Source: Thalassospira marina (GTDB lineage: Bacteria; Pseudomonadota; Alphaproteobacteria; Rhodospirillales; Thalassospiraceae). From it: a stretch of 64,000 nt of DNA. Location of the stretch: NCBI RefSeq assembly GCF_002844375.1, contig NZ_CP024199.1, positions 2,244,001 through 2,308,000 of the forward strand, read 5' to 3'. A program made the translations under genes and the position numbers. The first letter of the stretch is position 1. The number at the start of each line of letters is the position of its first letter. The notes under the pieces are model-generated. The model was not told the DNA's origin. It saw only the letters and a program-made list of their open reading frames with translations, and ran no database searches. This document shows positions 34,734-42,584 of this stretch, in pieces.

Positions 34734-35225
34734 TTAAGCGTGCGGGGTCGGCTCGCCTACAGCGCGGAACTGAATGTAATTTTGCAGGCCCATCATATCG
34801 ATCAGGCGAATCTGCTGTTCCAGCCAGTGCGCATGGTCTTCTTCGCTGTCATCAAGCAACACGGTCAGCATGTTACGGGTCTGATAGTCACCTTCCGCTT
34901 CTGCAAGCTTGATGGCTTCTTTCAGATATTTGATGACCATATATTCATGTTCCAGATCGTTCTTCATCATTTCCGGAACAGTCTGCCCAACATTGATCGG
35001 CGTGCGTGATGCTGTATCAGGCACACCTTCAAGGAACAGGATGCGTTCGATCAGGCGCTTGGCATGCTCAAGTTCTTCATCTTTTTCGTGGTGCATACGC
35101 TCATAAAGCGCGTGCAAACCCCAATCCAGATACATCTCGGCATGGGTGTTGTACTGGTCCGCTGCCGAGAGTTCCGCAGTCAACTGGCGGTTCAGGATAT
35201 CAATTACGTTCTGGCTGCCTTTCAT
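34734..35225 (-). CDS. bfr: Bacterioferritin subunit with complete ferroxidase site, no haem-ligand Met
   Basis: The 163-residue four-helix protein has the bacterioferritin ferroxidase ligands in E. coli numbering: Glu18, Tyr25, Glu51, His54, Glu94, and Glu128/His131 (one-residue shift from 127/130). Position 52, the haem-ligating Met in E. coli Bfr, is Leu. It should therefore oxidise Fe(II) but cannot bind haem in the usual way by itself. It lies 21 bp downstream of a second bacterioferritin gene with the opposite pattern, and the two probably co-assemble in a 24-subunit iron store. Confidence 0.93.
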   Translation of the reverse strand: MKGSQNVIDILNRQLTAELSAADQYNTHAEMYLDWGLHALYERMHHEKDEELEHAKRLIERILFLEGVPDTASRTPINVGQTVPEMMKNDLEHEYMVIKYLKEAIKLAEAEGDYQTRNMLTVLLDDSEEDHAHWLEQQIRLIDMMGLQNYIQFRAVGEPTPHA

Positions 35226-35246
35226 GGCGCTCGCTCCTTAAACTGA

Positions 35247-35723
35247 TTAATCGCCGTCGCCGGAACGGCTCTGGATGTAATTCTGGATGCCGACATTGTC
35301 GAGCTGCCACTGCTCGGTTTCGAGCCAGTCAACATGTTCTTCCTGGTCTTCCAGGAACGACACAAGCAGATCGCGCGTGACAAAATCTTCCGACTTTTCA
35401 CAGGCGGAAATTGCTTCACGCAGCAACGGCAGAGCAGCAAGCTCGTATTTCATGTCGCAATCGACAATCTCGCTTACATTCTCGCCGATCAGCAATTTAT
35501 TGAGGTTTTGCAGATTGGGCAGACCATCAAGAAACAGAATGCGCTCGATCAGATCGTCGGCGCGTTTCATTTCCTTGATCGACAGCTTGTATTCGTATTC
35601 GCCCATCTCGACGACGCCCCAGTTTTTGAGCATCCGGGCGTGTAAAAAGTACTGGTTAATCGCCGTCAACTGATTGGTCAGGATGCGATTAAGGTAACCA
35701 ATGATCTGCCGATCACCTTTCAT
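35247..35723 (-). CDS. bfr: Bacterioferritin subunit with haem-ligand Met52, degraded ferroxidase site
   Basis: The 158-residue protein starts MKGDRQIIGYLNR and is clearly a bacterioferritin. Met52 (KEMKRADD) is the haem ligand. Ferroxidase positions are altered: Gln18 for Glu, Arg54 for His and Gln127 for Glu, while Tyr25, Glu51, Glu94 and His130 remain. It should bind haem between subunit pairs but lack ferroxidase activity. Paired haem-type and ferroxidase-type subunits are known in Neisseria, Pseudomonas and Magnetospirillum. A Fur-like site lies 70-90 bases upstream. Confidence 0.93.
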   Translation of the reverse strand: MKGDRQIIGYLNRILTNQLTAINQYFLHARMLKNWGVVEMGEYEYKLSIKEMKRADDLIERILFLDGLPNLQNLNKLLIGENVSEIVDCDMKYELAALPLLREAISACEKSEDFVTRDLLVSFLEDQEEHVDWLETEQWQLDNVGIQNYIQSRSGDGD

Positions 35724-35792
35724 ATTGGGTCTCCTCCGTTTGGCATGTCCCTATTTTGGGAATTGCCGCCCGCGTTTTCAAGGAAAAACGGC

Positions 35793-35811
35793 GTCATTGA
35801 TTACCACTATC
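35793..35811 (-). promoter_or_regulatory. Fur-box-like site upstream of the bacterioferritin operon
   Basis: The minus-strand 19-mer GATAGTGGTAATCAATGAC matches the classical Fur consensus (GATAATGATAATCATTATC) at 14 of 19 positions. It overlaps a possible promoter (TTGAAG, about 35826-35831, with a TGATAG/GATAGT -10). Alphaproteobacteria may use Irr or Fur/Mur instead, so the acting regulator is uncertain. Confidence 0.45.
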
Positions 35812-35829
35812 AATAAGTTAGGCATTTTC

Positions 35830-36160
35830 TTCAAAATATCGGAGAGAATTTGGACAAGTAAAAATCAGTCTCAATTAAGTCTTTGCAAACAATTCTCGTT
35901 CTGATGCCAAAAGAATATTTTTCCTATACATCCGATCAATTCGTTCATCGAATCGGACTCAAAGTAGCAAATACAACATTCAACATGTCACGCCACCTTG
36001 TCTTCCCGTCCCGTGACAGTCAAATCCACCTGTAAGCCCAGGCAACCAGGACGGCATCACATCAATACTGCACACAACAAAAAACCCGCACGGTCGATGA
36101 CCGGCAGGTTGGCGTATCCAGGCGTCGCAAAGGTGATGAAAGCGCAGATTTCACGCATAC
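35830..36160. other. Intergenic stretch with no gene recognised
   Basis: Between the bacterioferritin promoter region and the DUF1127 terminator lie about 330 bases. They are AT-rich near 35,830-35,980, and GC-richer beyond. A plus-strand open frame at 35998-36282 has no ribosome site and an implausible composition (Arg/Lys/Pro-rich, running through a terminator). I see no RNA gene or repeat. Confidence 0.5.
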
Positions 36161-36188
36161 AAAAAGCCGGGTCAAAATGGCCCGGCTT
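36161..36188 (-). terminator. Rho-independent terminator of the DUF1127 gene
   Basis: Minus-strand GCCGGG, a 9-base loop and CCCGGC (36166-36186) are followed by TTTTTG. It begins about 53 bases after the stop codon. Confidence 0.8.
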
Positions 36189-36238
36189 CTGCATACAGCA
36201 GCCTACAAATCAGACGCTGTCGATATTTATCCGCTTAA

Positions 36239-36403
36239 TTAGGCGATCGCGTCACGTGCAGCTTTACGTGCAACGTCTTTGATCTGCCAGCGGGAAATCC
36301 CGACATCATCCAAGTCACGGGAGTCGAGATCGTAAAGTTCGTTCGCGACTGACCGTGCATAGGCCCAACGACGAACAGCAACAATAATACTGGACAAGAA
36401 CAT
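36239..36403 (-). CDS. Small DUF1127 protein
   Basis: From the ATG at 36403, with AGGAGG 6 bases upstream, the 54-residue product starts MFLSSIIVAVRRWAYARSVANEL and contains the DUF1127 signature LYDLDSRDLDDVGISRWQIKDVARKA. An earlier start at 36424 lacks a ribosome site. DUF1127 proteins are short, arginine-rich and linked in other alphaproteobacteria to RNA turnover and phosphate or stress responses; here the role is unknown. It has its own terminator and a 260-bp upstream gap in which I see no clear promoter. Confidence 0.88.
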   Translation of the reverse strand: MFLSSIIVAVRRWAYARSVANELYDLDSRDLDDVGISRWQIKDVARKAARDAIA

Positions 36404-36687
36404 GTTGAACCTCCTGTGTTTCAAACTGATGAGCGCTCTATCACGGCTTCTTCGCGTTACCGGATGCGCTCTGCTCCGTTCTTCTGCGATGCAATATGCC
36501 CAAACTGATCCGGTTTCTCAATCCACCAAGATTGCATATCATCTGTTCCAAATAGTCATAATTGAATGGGTTCAAATTCGCGTTAATTACCCCAATGAGA
36601 CATAAACAGATGAAATAGCTTCACTTTTTTCTTTGATGAAAAATTTCAAATTTTGCGCTGCACCAAATTCACCGTGCAAAACGGCAA

Positions 36688-37866
36688 TCAGGACCGTGGA
36701 CAGGCGATTAATGCATGCACCGGAAGCTCGTCAGCAACGCCTTTAACCGCAAATTTGCCGATAAATTCGTCCGCATCTGGCACCATCGCAGCAAACACAT
36801 CAGACATTAAAAGGTCCCGTCCCGTCTGTTTGGTCAGCGATTCCAGCCGCGCCGTCCGATTAACGGCGACTCCCATTACGGTAAAGTCCAGCCGGTTCTG
36901 GCCGCCGACATTGCCATAAACAACCTCGCCATAATGCAAGCCAACGCCAAACCGCAACTGGGGCTGGTTCTGTAAATCGCGCTGGATATTTTTATGGTCC
37001 ATGTCTGATAGGGCCTGCCGGGCCGCGGCCAAAGCCTGCTGACAAACCTGTTCCGCGCTTTCATTGCCATCCGGTGCAAACACAATCAGCATGGCATCCC
37101 CAATGAACCGCAAAATCTCGCCACCATTGGCCAGCACGGCGGCCTCGACTGTTTCAAAGTAACAGTTCAGGCTTTCCAGCAATTCTTCGGTAGAAAGCGT
37201 TTCCGTCAGCAAGGTGAAATCGCGCAGGTCGCTAAACCCCAATGCCGCACGAATAACTTCGCCATCTCCGCGCTTGATCAAACCATTTAACACCCTGGCA
37301 CCAGTTCGCGGCCCCAGATAGGTATCAAGCAACCCGGTCGCCAGGCGCCGCACGGCGTGCATTTCGACAATCGGTGTAAAAAAATCAATGATCCTGGCAA
37401 ATTTCGCCTCGGCATCCGGGCCAAAGCCTGCCGGGTCCTTTGATGCAAAGGTCAGCATGTTCTGGCTGCCAACCGCAAAGGTCATGCTCATGACAATATA
37501 ATCAGTGAATCCGGCATCAATCAGCTCGCCAATCACACTGTGATGTTCACTGCGATCAATTTCCTGCAGGTTCAAACGCAGGCTTCTTCCGGTTTTAAAA
37601 ACAATCTCGGCGGGGCTGCCAATATAGGCTTCTGTCGCCCTGGTACCGTGTTCGGCCCCCGTAACACTTGCGCCCTCGCCCGCCTTCCATAAATAGGACC
37701 ATATCTCCATTTGCGGATGAATGGTTCCAAACCCGCAGCGAATGCGATCAATGTGGCAACCTTCGGCCAGCAGGGCGTCGCCAAAGCCATTCAGGAATGC
37801 CAGTGGTTCGGAAAATGTTCGGCCCTTGCGGCCAAGCCAGGCGATAATTGCGTCGTGATTCCACAT
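36688..37866 (-). CDS. Class III adenylate/guanylate cyclase with N-terminal sensor-like domain
   Basis: The 392-residue soluble protein has an N-terminal domain of about 165 residues that resembles the sensor region of many alphaproteobacterial cyclases (HPQMEIWSYLWKAGEG), then a class III catalytic domain. Metal-binding Asp213 (GFSDLRDFT) and Asp257 (RFIGDAMLIVF) are present, as are the transition-state Asn and Arg (AVNRTARLES). The usual purine-selecting Lys before FIGD is Arg252-253 here, and the second selector region reads LDFTVMG, so cAMP is likely but cGMP cannot be excluded. It is divergent from gtsA, 290 bp away. Confidence 0.88.
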   Translation of the reverse strand: MWNHDAIIAWLGRKGRTFSEPLAFLNGFGDALLAEGCHIDRIRCGFGTIHPQMEIWSYLWKAGEGASVTGAEHGTRATEAYIGSPAEIVFKTGRSLRLNLQEIDRSEHHSVIGELIDAGFTDYIVMSMTFAVGSQNMLTFASKDPAGFGPDAEAKFARIIDFFTPIVEMHAVRRLATGLLDTYLGPRTGARVLNGLIKRGDGEVIRAALGFSDLRDFTLLTETLSTEELLESLNCYFETVEAAVLANGGEILRFIGDAMLIVFAPDGNESAEQVCQQALAAARQALSDMDHKNIQRDLQNQPQLRFGVGLHYGEVVYGNVGGQNRLDFTVMGVAVNRTARLESLTKQTGRDLLMSDVFAAMVPDADEFIGKFAVKGVADELPVHALIACPRS

Positions 37867-38000
37867 GTTTCCTGCCTTTGCCCCGTATTTTAGGATCGTC
37901 CCAATTTATGAAGGCATTCTATATAGTACCCAAACCGATATCCGGAATTGTGCATCAGTGGAAAAGCTGAAGTGCCACATATAGGCATAAACAGTCATGC

Positions 38001-38079
38001 CATGCTGTTGTAGCATGTCTATCCTGCATATTTTTGTAACAAACTGTTTCAGTTCGGCAAATGGAAATGCCCTGTTACA
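38001..38079 (+). promoter_or_regulatory. Putative operators upstream of gtsA
   Basis: A dyad CATGCT-N5-AGCATG lies at 38001-38017. Further on, TTTTTGTAACAAACTG (38031-38046) matches a site upstream of the response regulator gene at 47801-47816 in 15 of 16 positions, and its core TGTAACA is repeated inverted as TGTTACA at 38073-38079. This suggests regulator binding sites in the 290-bp gap between the cyclase and gtsA. gtsA itself has AGGGAGG about 10 bases upstream. Confidence 0.5.
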
Positions 38080-38156
38080 GTTTTGTGGATGCAATAAGGG
38101 CCCTCTCGCAGCATGGTGTCGCTGCAATTGGTTTAAAACCAGGGAGGAAACCCTAA

Positions 38157-39425
38157 ATGAAACTTAGCAAATCCATTCTCGCTGCTAGTGTTGGCATTGC
38201 CGCACTTGCTTCTGCATCGCTGGCACATGCAGAACCGACCGCTGAAGTCCTGCATTGGTGGACTTCGGGTGGCGAAGCAAAAGCTGTTGCAGCCCTGAAA
38301 AAGGATTTCGAAGAACACGGCGGCAAATGGCAGGACAGCCCGGTTGCCGGTGGTGCGGGTGATGCCGCTATGACCGTTCTGCGTTCGCGCGTTCTGTCTG
38401 GCGATGCACCGAGTGCCGTTCAGCTCAAAGGTCCGGCCATCCAGGAATGGGCCGAACAGGGCGCGCTGGCAAACCTTGATGATGTCGCCAAAAAGGAAAA
38501 CTGGGACGAAGTCATTCCCAAGCGTATCCAGGACATCATGAAATATGAAGGCGACTATGTCGCTGTTCCGGTGAACATTCACCGTGTCAACTGGATCTGG
38601 TCGAACCCGGAACTGCTTGCCAAGGTTGGCGCCAAAGAAGGCCCGAAAACCTGGGAAGAATTCAATGCCCTTGCTGAAAAACTGAAAGCCGCCGGCATTA
38701 CTCCGCTGGCACATGGCGGTCAGCCGTGGCAGGACGCGACGATTTTTGAAACCGTCGTTCTGGGTATGGGTGGTCCGGAATTCTTCCAGAAAGCCCTGGT
38801 TGATCTTGATGAAGACGCCCTGAAATCCGACACCATGAAAAAAGTGTTCGACGAAATGCGCACGATCCGCGGTTACGTCGATCCGGATTTCCCCGGCCGT
38901 GACTGGAACCTGGCAACCGCAATGGTCATGAATGGCAAAGCCGCCATGCAGATCATGGGTGACTGGGCAAAGGGCGAATTCCTTGCTGCTGGCAAGGTTC
39001 CGGGCAAAGACTTCCTGTGCTCGGCTACTCCTGCTGACAATGGTAACGGTTTCCTGTTCAACACCGACAGCTTTGCCATGTTCAAAGTTGATGGCGAAGA
39101 CAAAGTCGAAGGCCAGAAGCTGCTCGCCGAACTGATCGTTGGCAAAAAATTCCAGAAGACCTTCAACCTGCTGAAGGGTTCGATCCCGGCCCGTACCGGC
39201 GTTTCGCTTGATGATTTCGACGAATGCGCGAAAAAATCGGCTGCCGATATGGAAGCAGACCAGAAAACCGGCGGCTTCCTGCCGTCCATGGCACATGGCA
39301 TGGCCCTTCCGGGTCACCTGTCGGGCGCCATTGTTGACGTCGTCACGGCACACTTCAACTCGGACATGTCGTCTGACGAAGCTGTCAGCCGCCTGACCGA
39401 AGCCGTTGAACTGGCAAAAGACTGA
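38157..39425 (+). CDS. gtsA: Sugar (probably glucose) ABC transporter substrate-binding protein
   Basis: The 422-residue periplasmic protein has a clear signal peptide (MKLSKSILAASVGIAALASA then SLAHA, cleavage after Ala25). The mature N-terminus EVLHWWTSGGEAKAVAALK is the hallmark of the GtsA glucose-binding group of Pseudomonas. It should deliver hexose to the GtsB-GtsC-GtsD transporter encoded next. The sugar is inferred from similarity and from pgi and a sugar kinase nearby; mannose or another hexose is possible. Confidence 0.9.
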   Translation: MKLSKSILAASVGIAALASASLAHAEPTAEVLHWWTSGGEAKAVAALKKDFEEHGGKWQDSPVAGGAGDAAMTVLRSRVLSGDAPSAVQLKGPAIQEWAEQGALANLDDVAKKENWDEVIPKRIQDIMKYEGDYVAVPVNIHRVNWIWSNPELLAKVGAKEGPKTWEEFNALAEKLKAAGITPLAHGGQPWQDATIFETVVLGMGGPEFFQKALVDLDEDALKSDTMKKVFDEMRTIRGYVDPDFPGRDWNLATAMVMNGKAAMQIMGDWAKGEFLAAGKVPGKDFLCSATPADNGNGFLFNTDSFAMFKVDGEDKVEGQKLLAELIVGKKFQKTFNLLKGSIPARTGVSLDDFDECAKKSAADMEADQKTGGFLPSMAHGMALPGHLSGAIVDVVTAHFNSDMSSDEAVSRLTEAVELAKD

Positions 39426-39466
39426 TCCTTCAGTCGTACCGAAATTGCCCATGAGGCAATAACACA

Positions 39467-39495
39467 CTGGCCCCGGAACCCCGTTTCGGGGCCAG
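39467..39495 (+). other. Intercistronic hairpin between gtsA and gtsB
   Basis: CTGGCCCCG (39467-39475) pairs perfectly with CGGGGCCAG (39487-39495) around an 11-base loop. Only a weak T-rich tail follows, so read-through is expected. Such hairpins after binding-protein genes commonly stabilise the upstream message and lower permease expression. Confidence 0.6.
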
Positions 39496-39531
39496 CTTCC
39501 CTTATCTTTTAATTATTTTGAGGCAAAGGGC

Positions 39532-40440
39532 ATGGGGGCTTCTTCAAGCACCGAAAGCAACCTGATGGCCAGCCTGCAACGTAATCTTTCCAAGATCGTT
39601 GTTGCTCCATCCTTTGCTGCGTCCCTGTTTTTCGTCTACGGCTTCATCATTTGGACCGCCTGGATGGCGTTTTCCAAATCGCGCATGATGCCGGTCTATG
39701 ACTGGGCCGGGCTGCGGCAATATGAACGCCTGTGGCAAATGGAACGCTGGCATGTTGCCATCGAAAACCTGCTGATTTTCGGCGGTCTTTTTATCGTTAT
39801 CTGTCTTGTCCTCGGTTGTCTGCTGGCAGTTTTGCTTGACCAGCGCATCCGTGCGGAAGGCGTTCTTCGTACTGTATTCCTTTATCCGATGGCACTGTCA
39901 TTCATTGTGACAGGGACCGTCTGGAAATGGATTCTCAATCCCGGTCTTGGTCTTGAAAAGATGATGCATGACCTGGGATGGGCCAGCTTCAAATTTGACT
40001 GGCTGGTGAATTCGGACTTTGCAATTTATACGGTCGTTATTGCTGCTGTCTGGCAGGCATCAGGCTTTGTCATGGCGATGTTCCTTGCTGCCCTGCGCGG
40101 TGTGGACCAGGATATTATCCGGGCCGCCTATATGGATGGCGCCAGCCTTCCGCGCATCTATTTCGGCATCATCATCCCGTCTATCCGGCCTGTCTTCCTC
40201 AGCGCGATCGTGGTTCTTGCCCACCTTGCGGTCAAAAGCTTTGACCTTGTCATCGCCCTTACCGGTGGTGGCCCGGGCTATTCATCGGATCTTCCGGCAA
40301 CCTTCATGTACACCATGGCCTTCCAGCGCAACCAGCTTGGTGTCAGTGCCGCCAGTGCCATGATGATGCTTGCCACCGTGATGGCGATCATTGTGCCGTA
40401 TCTGTATTCCGAACTGCGCGGAGGCAAGAAAAATGGCTGA
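39532..40440 (+). CDS. gtsB: Sugar ABC transporter permease 1
   Basis: The 302-residue inner-membrane protein has about six hydrophobic helices. The EAA coupling loop that docks on the ATPase is IRAAYMDGASLPRIYFGIIIP, and the family stretch LTGGGPGYSSDLPATFMYTMAF follows. It belongs to the MalF/UgpA class. AGGC/AAGGGC lies close before the ATG. It overlaps gtsC by 8 bp. Confidence 0.92.
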   Translation: MGASSSTESNLMASLQRNLSKIVVAPSFAASLFFVYGFIIWTAWMAFSKSRMMPVYDWAGLRQYERLWQMERWHVAIENLLIFGGLFIVICLVLGCLLAVLLDQRIRAEGVLRTVFLYPMALSFIVTGTVWKWILNPGLGLEKMMHDLGWASFKFDWLVNSDFAIYTVVIAAVWQASGFVMAMFLAALRGVDQDIIRAAYMDGASLPRIYFGIIIPSIRPVFLSAIVVLAHLAVKSFDLVIALTGGGPGYSSDLPATFMYTMAFQRNQLGVSAASAMMMLATVMAIIVPYLYSELRGGKKNG

Positions 40441-41320
40441 TCTCCAGACTTATGGCCAGGATTCGGGCCTCAAGCATACCCTGCTGCGCGGTTTGCTGTA
40501 TCTCGTCCTGATCCTGTTTTCCGTCTATTACCTGTTTCCGCTTTTTGTAATGGTCACAACCTCGCTGAAATCACTGACGGAAATTCGTGAAGGCTCGCTG
40601 ATCTCCCTGCCCCGCGTCGTAACCTTCGATGCATGGGACTATGCCTGGAACCAGGCCTGTGTCGGCGTTGAATGTTCGGGTATCAAAACCTTCTTCTGGA
40701 ACTCGGTCAAAATGGCCATTCCGGCGGTTCTGATCTCGACGATCCTGGGTGCGCTCAATGGTTATGCCCTGACCAAATTCCGCTTCCGCGGTGCCAACAT
40801 CATTTTTGCGATGTTGCTGTTTGGCTGCTTTGTGCCGTTCCAGGTTGTCCTGCTGCCGATGTCACAGACACTTGGCCGCTTGGGCATTGCCAACTCGACC
40901 GCCGGTCTTGTGCTTGTGCACGTTGTTTATGGCCTGTGCTTTACCACCCTGTTCTTCCGCAACTATTACGTTTCCATTCCGGATGAACTGGTCAAGGCAG
41001 CTACCATCGACGGCGCGGGTTTCTTTACAATTTTCTGGCGGATCATTCTGCCGATCTCAGGACCGATCATTGTTGTTTCCGTCATCTGGCAGTTTACCCA
41101 GATCTGGAACGACTTCCTGTTCGGCGCTTCCTTTAGCTCCGGTGACAGCGCACCCATGACTGTCGCCCTCAACAATATCGTCAACACCACGACCGGCGTT
41201 AAACAGTACAACGTCGACATGGCTTCTGCCTTGCTTACCGGGCTTCCGACCCTGCTGGTTTACATCCTTGCAGGCAAGTATTTCGTCCGTGGCCTGACAG
41301 CCGGTTCGGTGAAGGGATAA
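40433..41320 (+). CDS. gtsC: Sugar ABC transporter permease 2
   Basis: From the ATG at 40433 (GGAGG nine bases upstream, inside the end of gtsB) the product has 295 residues starting MADLQTYGQDSGLK. An earlier in-frame ATG at 40391 would overlap gtsB by 50 bp and is unlikely. About six helices are visible, with the EAA loop LVKAATIDGAGFFTIFWRIILP of the MalG/UgpE class. It partners GtsB. Confidence 0.92.
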   Translation: MADLQTYGQDSGLKHTLLRGLLYLVLILFSVYYLFPLFVMVTTSLKSLTEIREGSLISLPRVVTFDAWDYAWNQACVGVECSGIKTFFWNSVKMAIPAVLISTILGALNGYALTKFRFRGANIIFAMLLFGCFVPFQVVLLPMSQTLGRLGIANSTAGLVLVHVVYGLCFTTLFFRNYYVSIPDELVKAATIDGAGFFTIFWRIILPISGPIIVVSVIWQFTQIWNDFLFGASFSSGDSAPMTVALNNIVNTTTGVKQYNVDMASALLTGLPTLLVYILAGKYFVRGLTAGSVKG

Positions 41321-41324
41321 AGAA

Positions 41325-42440
41325 ATGGCATCACTTACCCTTGATAAAGTCCGCAAGACTTTCGGGTCCGTCGAGGTTCTCAAAGAGATCAATCTGGCGA
41401 TTGAAGACGGCGAGTTTCTCGTTCTTGTCGGTCCGTCGGGCTGTGGCAAATCCACGCTTCTGAACCTGATTGCAGGCCTTGAAACCTCGTCAGACGGTGA
41501 AATTCGCATTGGCGATCGCGTTATCAATAACGTGCATCCCAAGGACCGCAACATCGCCATGGTGTTCCAGTCCTATGCGCTTTATCCGAATATGACTGTG
41601 CGTAAAAACATCACCTTTGGTCTTGAAATTCGCGGCGTTTCGTCTGCCGAACGCGACAAGGCCGTTGATGATGTTGCCCGCCTGTTGCAAATCGAAAACC
41701 TGCTGGACCGTAAACCGTCCCAGCTTTCGGGTGGTCAGCGCCAGCGTGTTGCCATGGGCCGTGCCCTTGTGCGTAACCCTGACATCTTCCTGTTTGACGA
41801 ACCGCTGTCAAACCTGGATGCCAAGCTGCGCGTTGATATGCGTACCGAAATCAAAAAGCTGCATCATCGTCTGGGTGCTACGATTGTTTACGTGACCCAC
41901 GACCAGATCGAAGCCATGACCCTTGCCTCGCGCATCGCCGTGATGAAGGGTGGCATTTTGCAGCAGTTTGATACGCCTCAGCGCATTTATGAAAACCCCA
42001 ACAACATGTTTGTAGCCGGTTTCATTGGCTCGCCGTCGATGAACTTCATCAATGCCCACCTGATCGAGGAAAACGGCCGCATCGCCGTTACCTTTGACAA
42101 TGGTGGCCAGAACGTTGTGCTGCCCCTGCAGGATGACTGCCCGGAAAGCTACCGCGCCTGGATCGGCAAGGATGTTGTTTTCGGCATCCGTCCCGAAGCC
42201 CTGACCCACAAGCGTACCGGGTCAGACCAGCCGGGCAGCCAGTATGTCAATTTTGATGCCAAGGTCGAAGTTATCGAGCCGACCGGCGCCGATACCATGA
42301 CGGTCATCAATCTGGGCGGCAAGGAAATCGTGGCGCGTGTCAGACCTGACAGGGCCACCAACCCCGGAGAAATGATGACATTCTCCGCGGACATGAATCA
42401 GATCAGTCTGTTCGATCCCACAACGGAAGTTCGGATATGA
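41325..42440 (+). CDS. gtsD: Sugar ABC transporter ATP-binding protein (UgpC/MalK type)
   Basis: The 371-residue protein energises the transporter from the cytoplasm. It shows Walker A GPSGCGKST (about residues 36-44), signature LSGGQRQRVAMGRAL, Walker B FLFDEPLSNLD and the His switch VYVTHDQIEAMTLA, followed by a C-terminal TOBE/regulatory domain (about 240-371). It follows gtsC after 4 bp and ends the operon at a terminator. Confidence 0.95.
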   Translation: MASLTLDKVRKTFGSVEVLKEINLAIEDGEFLVLVGPSGCGKSTLLNLIAGLETSSDGEIRIGDRVINNVHPKDRNIAMVFQSYALYPNMTVRKNITFGLEIRGVSSAERDKAVDDVARLLQIENLLDRKPSQLSGGQRQRVAMGRALVRNPDIFLFDEPLSNLDAKLRVDMRTEIKKLHHRLGATIVYVTHDQIEAMTLASRIAVMKGGILQQFDTPQRIYENPNNMFVAGFIGSPSMNFINAHLIEENGRIAVTFDNGGQNVVLPLQDDCPESYRAWIGKDVVFGIRPEALTHKRTGSDQPGSQYVNFDAKVEVIEPTGADTMTVINLGGKEIVARVRPDRATNPGEMMTFSADMNQISLFDPTTEVRI

Positions 42441-42444
42441 TCTG

Positions 42445-42484
42445 AATGGTGGGTGGTTCTGGGGGCCACCCGCCATTATTTTTG
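42445..42484 (+). terminator. Terminator of the gts operon
   Basis: AATGGTGGGTGG (42445-42456) pairs with CCACCCGCCATT (42466-42477) over 12 pairs with one T-G, 9-base loop, followed by ATTATTTTTG. It begins 4 bases after the gtsD stop. Confidence 0.88.
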
Positions 42485-42584
42485 CTATACTGCTGCATGG
42501 ATGAAAAAGCAGGTCACAAGAACCGCATTCATTTTGTGCGTGAATAACACATAAAAAATACGTTCTTTTAGGGAGGAACGATCA

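Noticed and set aside
38133..39467. Minus-strand open frame of 444 codons opposite gtsA
   Set aside because: Antisense shadow; the plus strand encodes a binding protein with a signal peptide and ribosome site.
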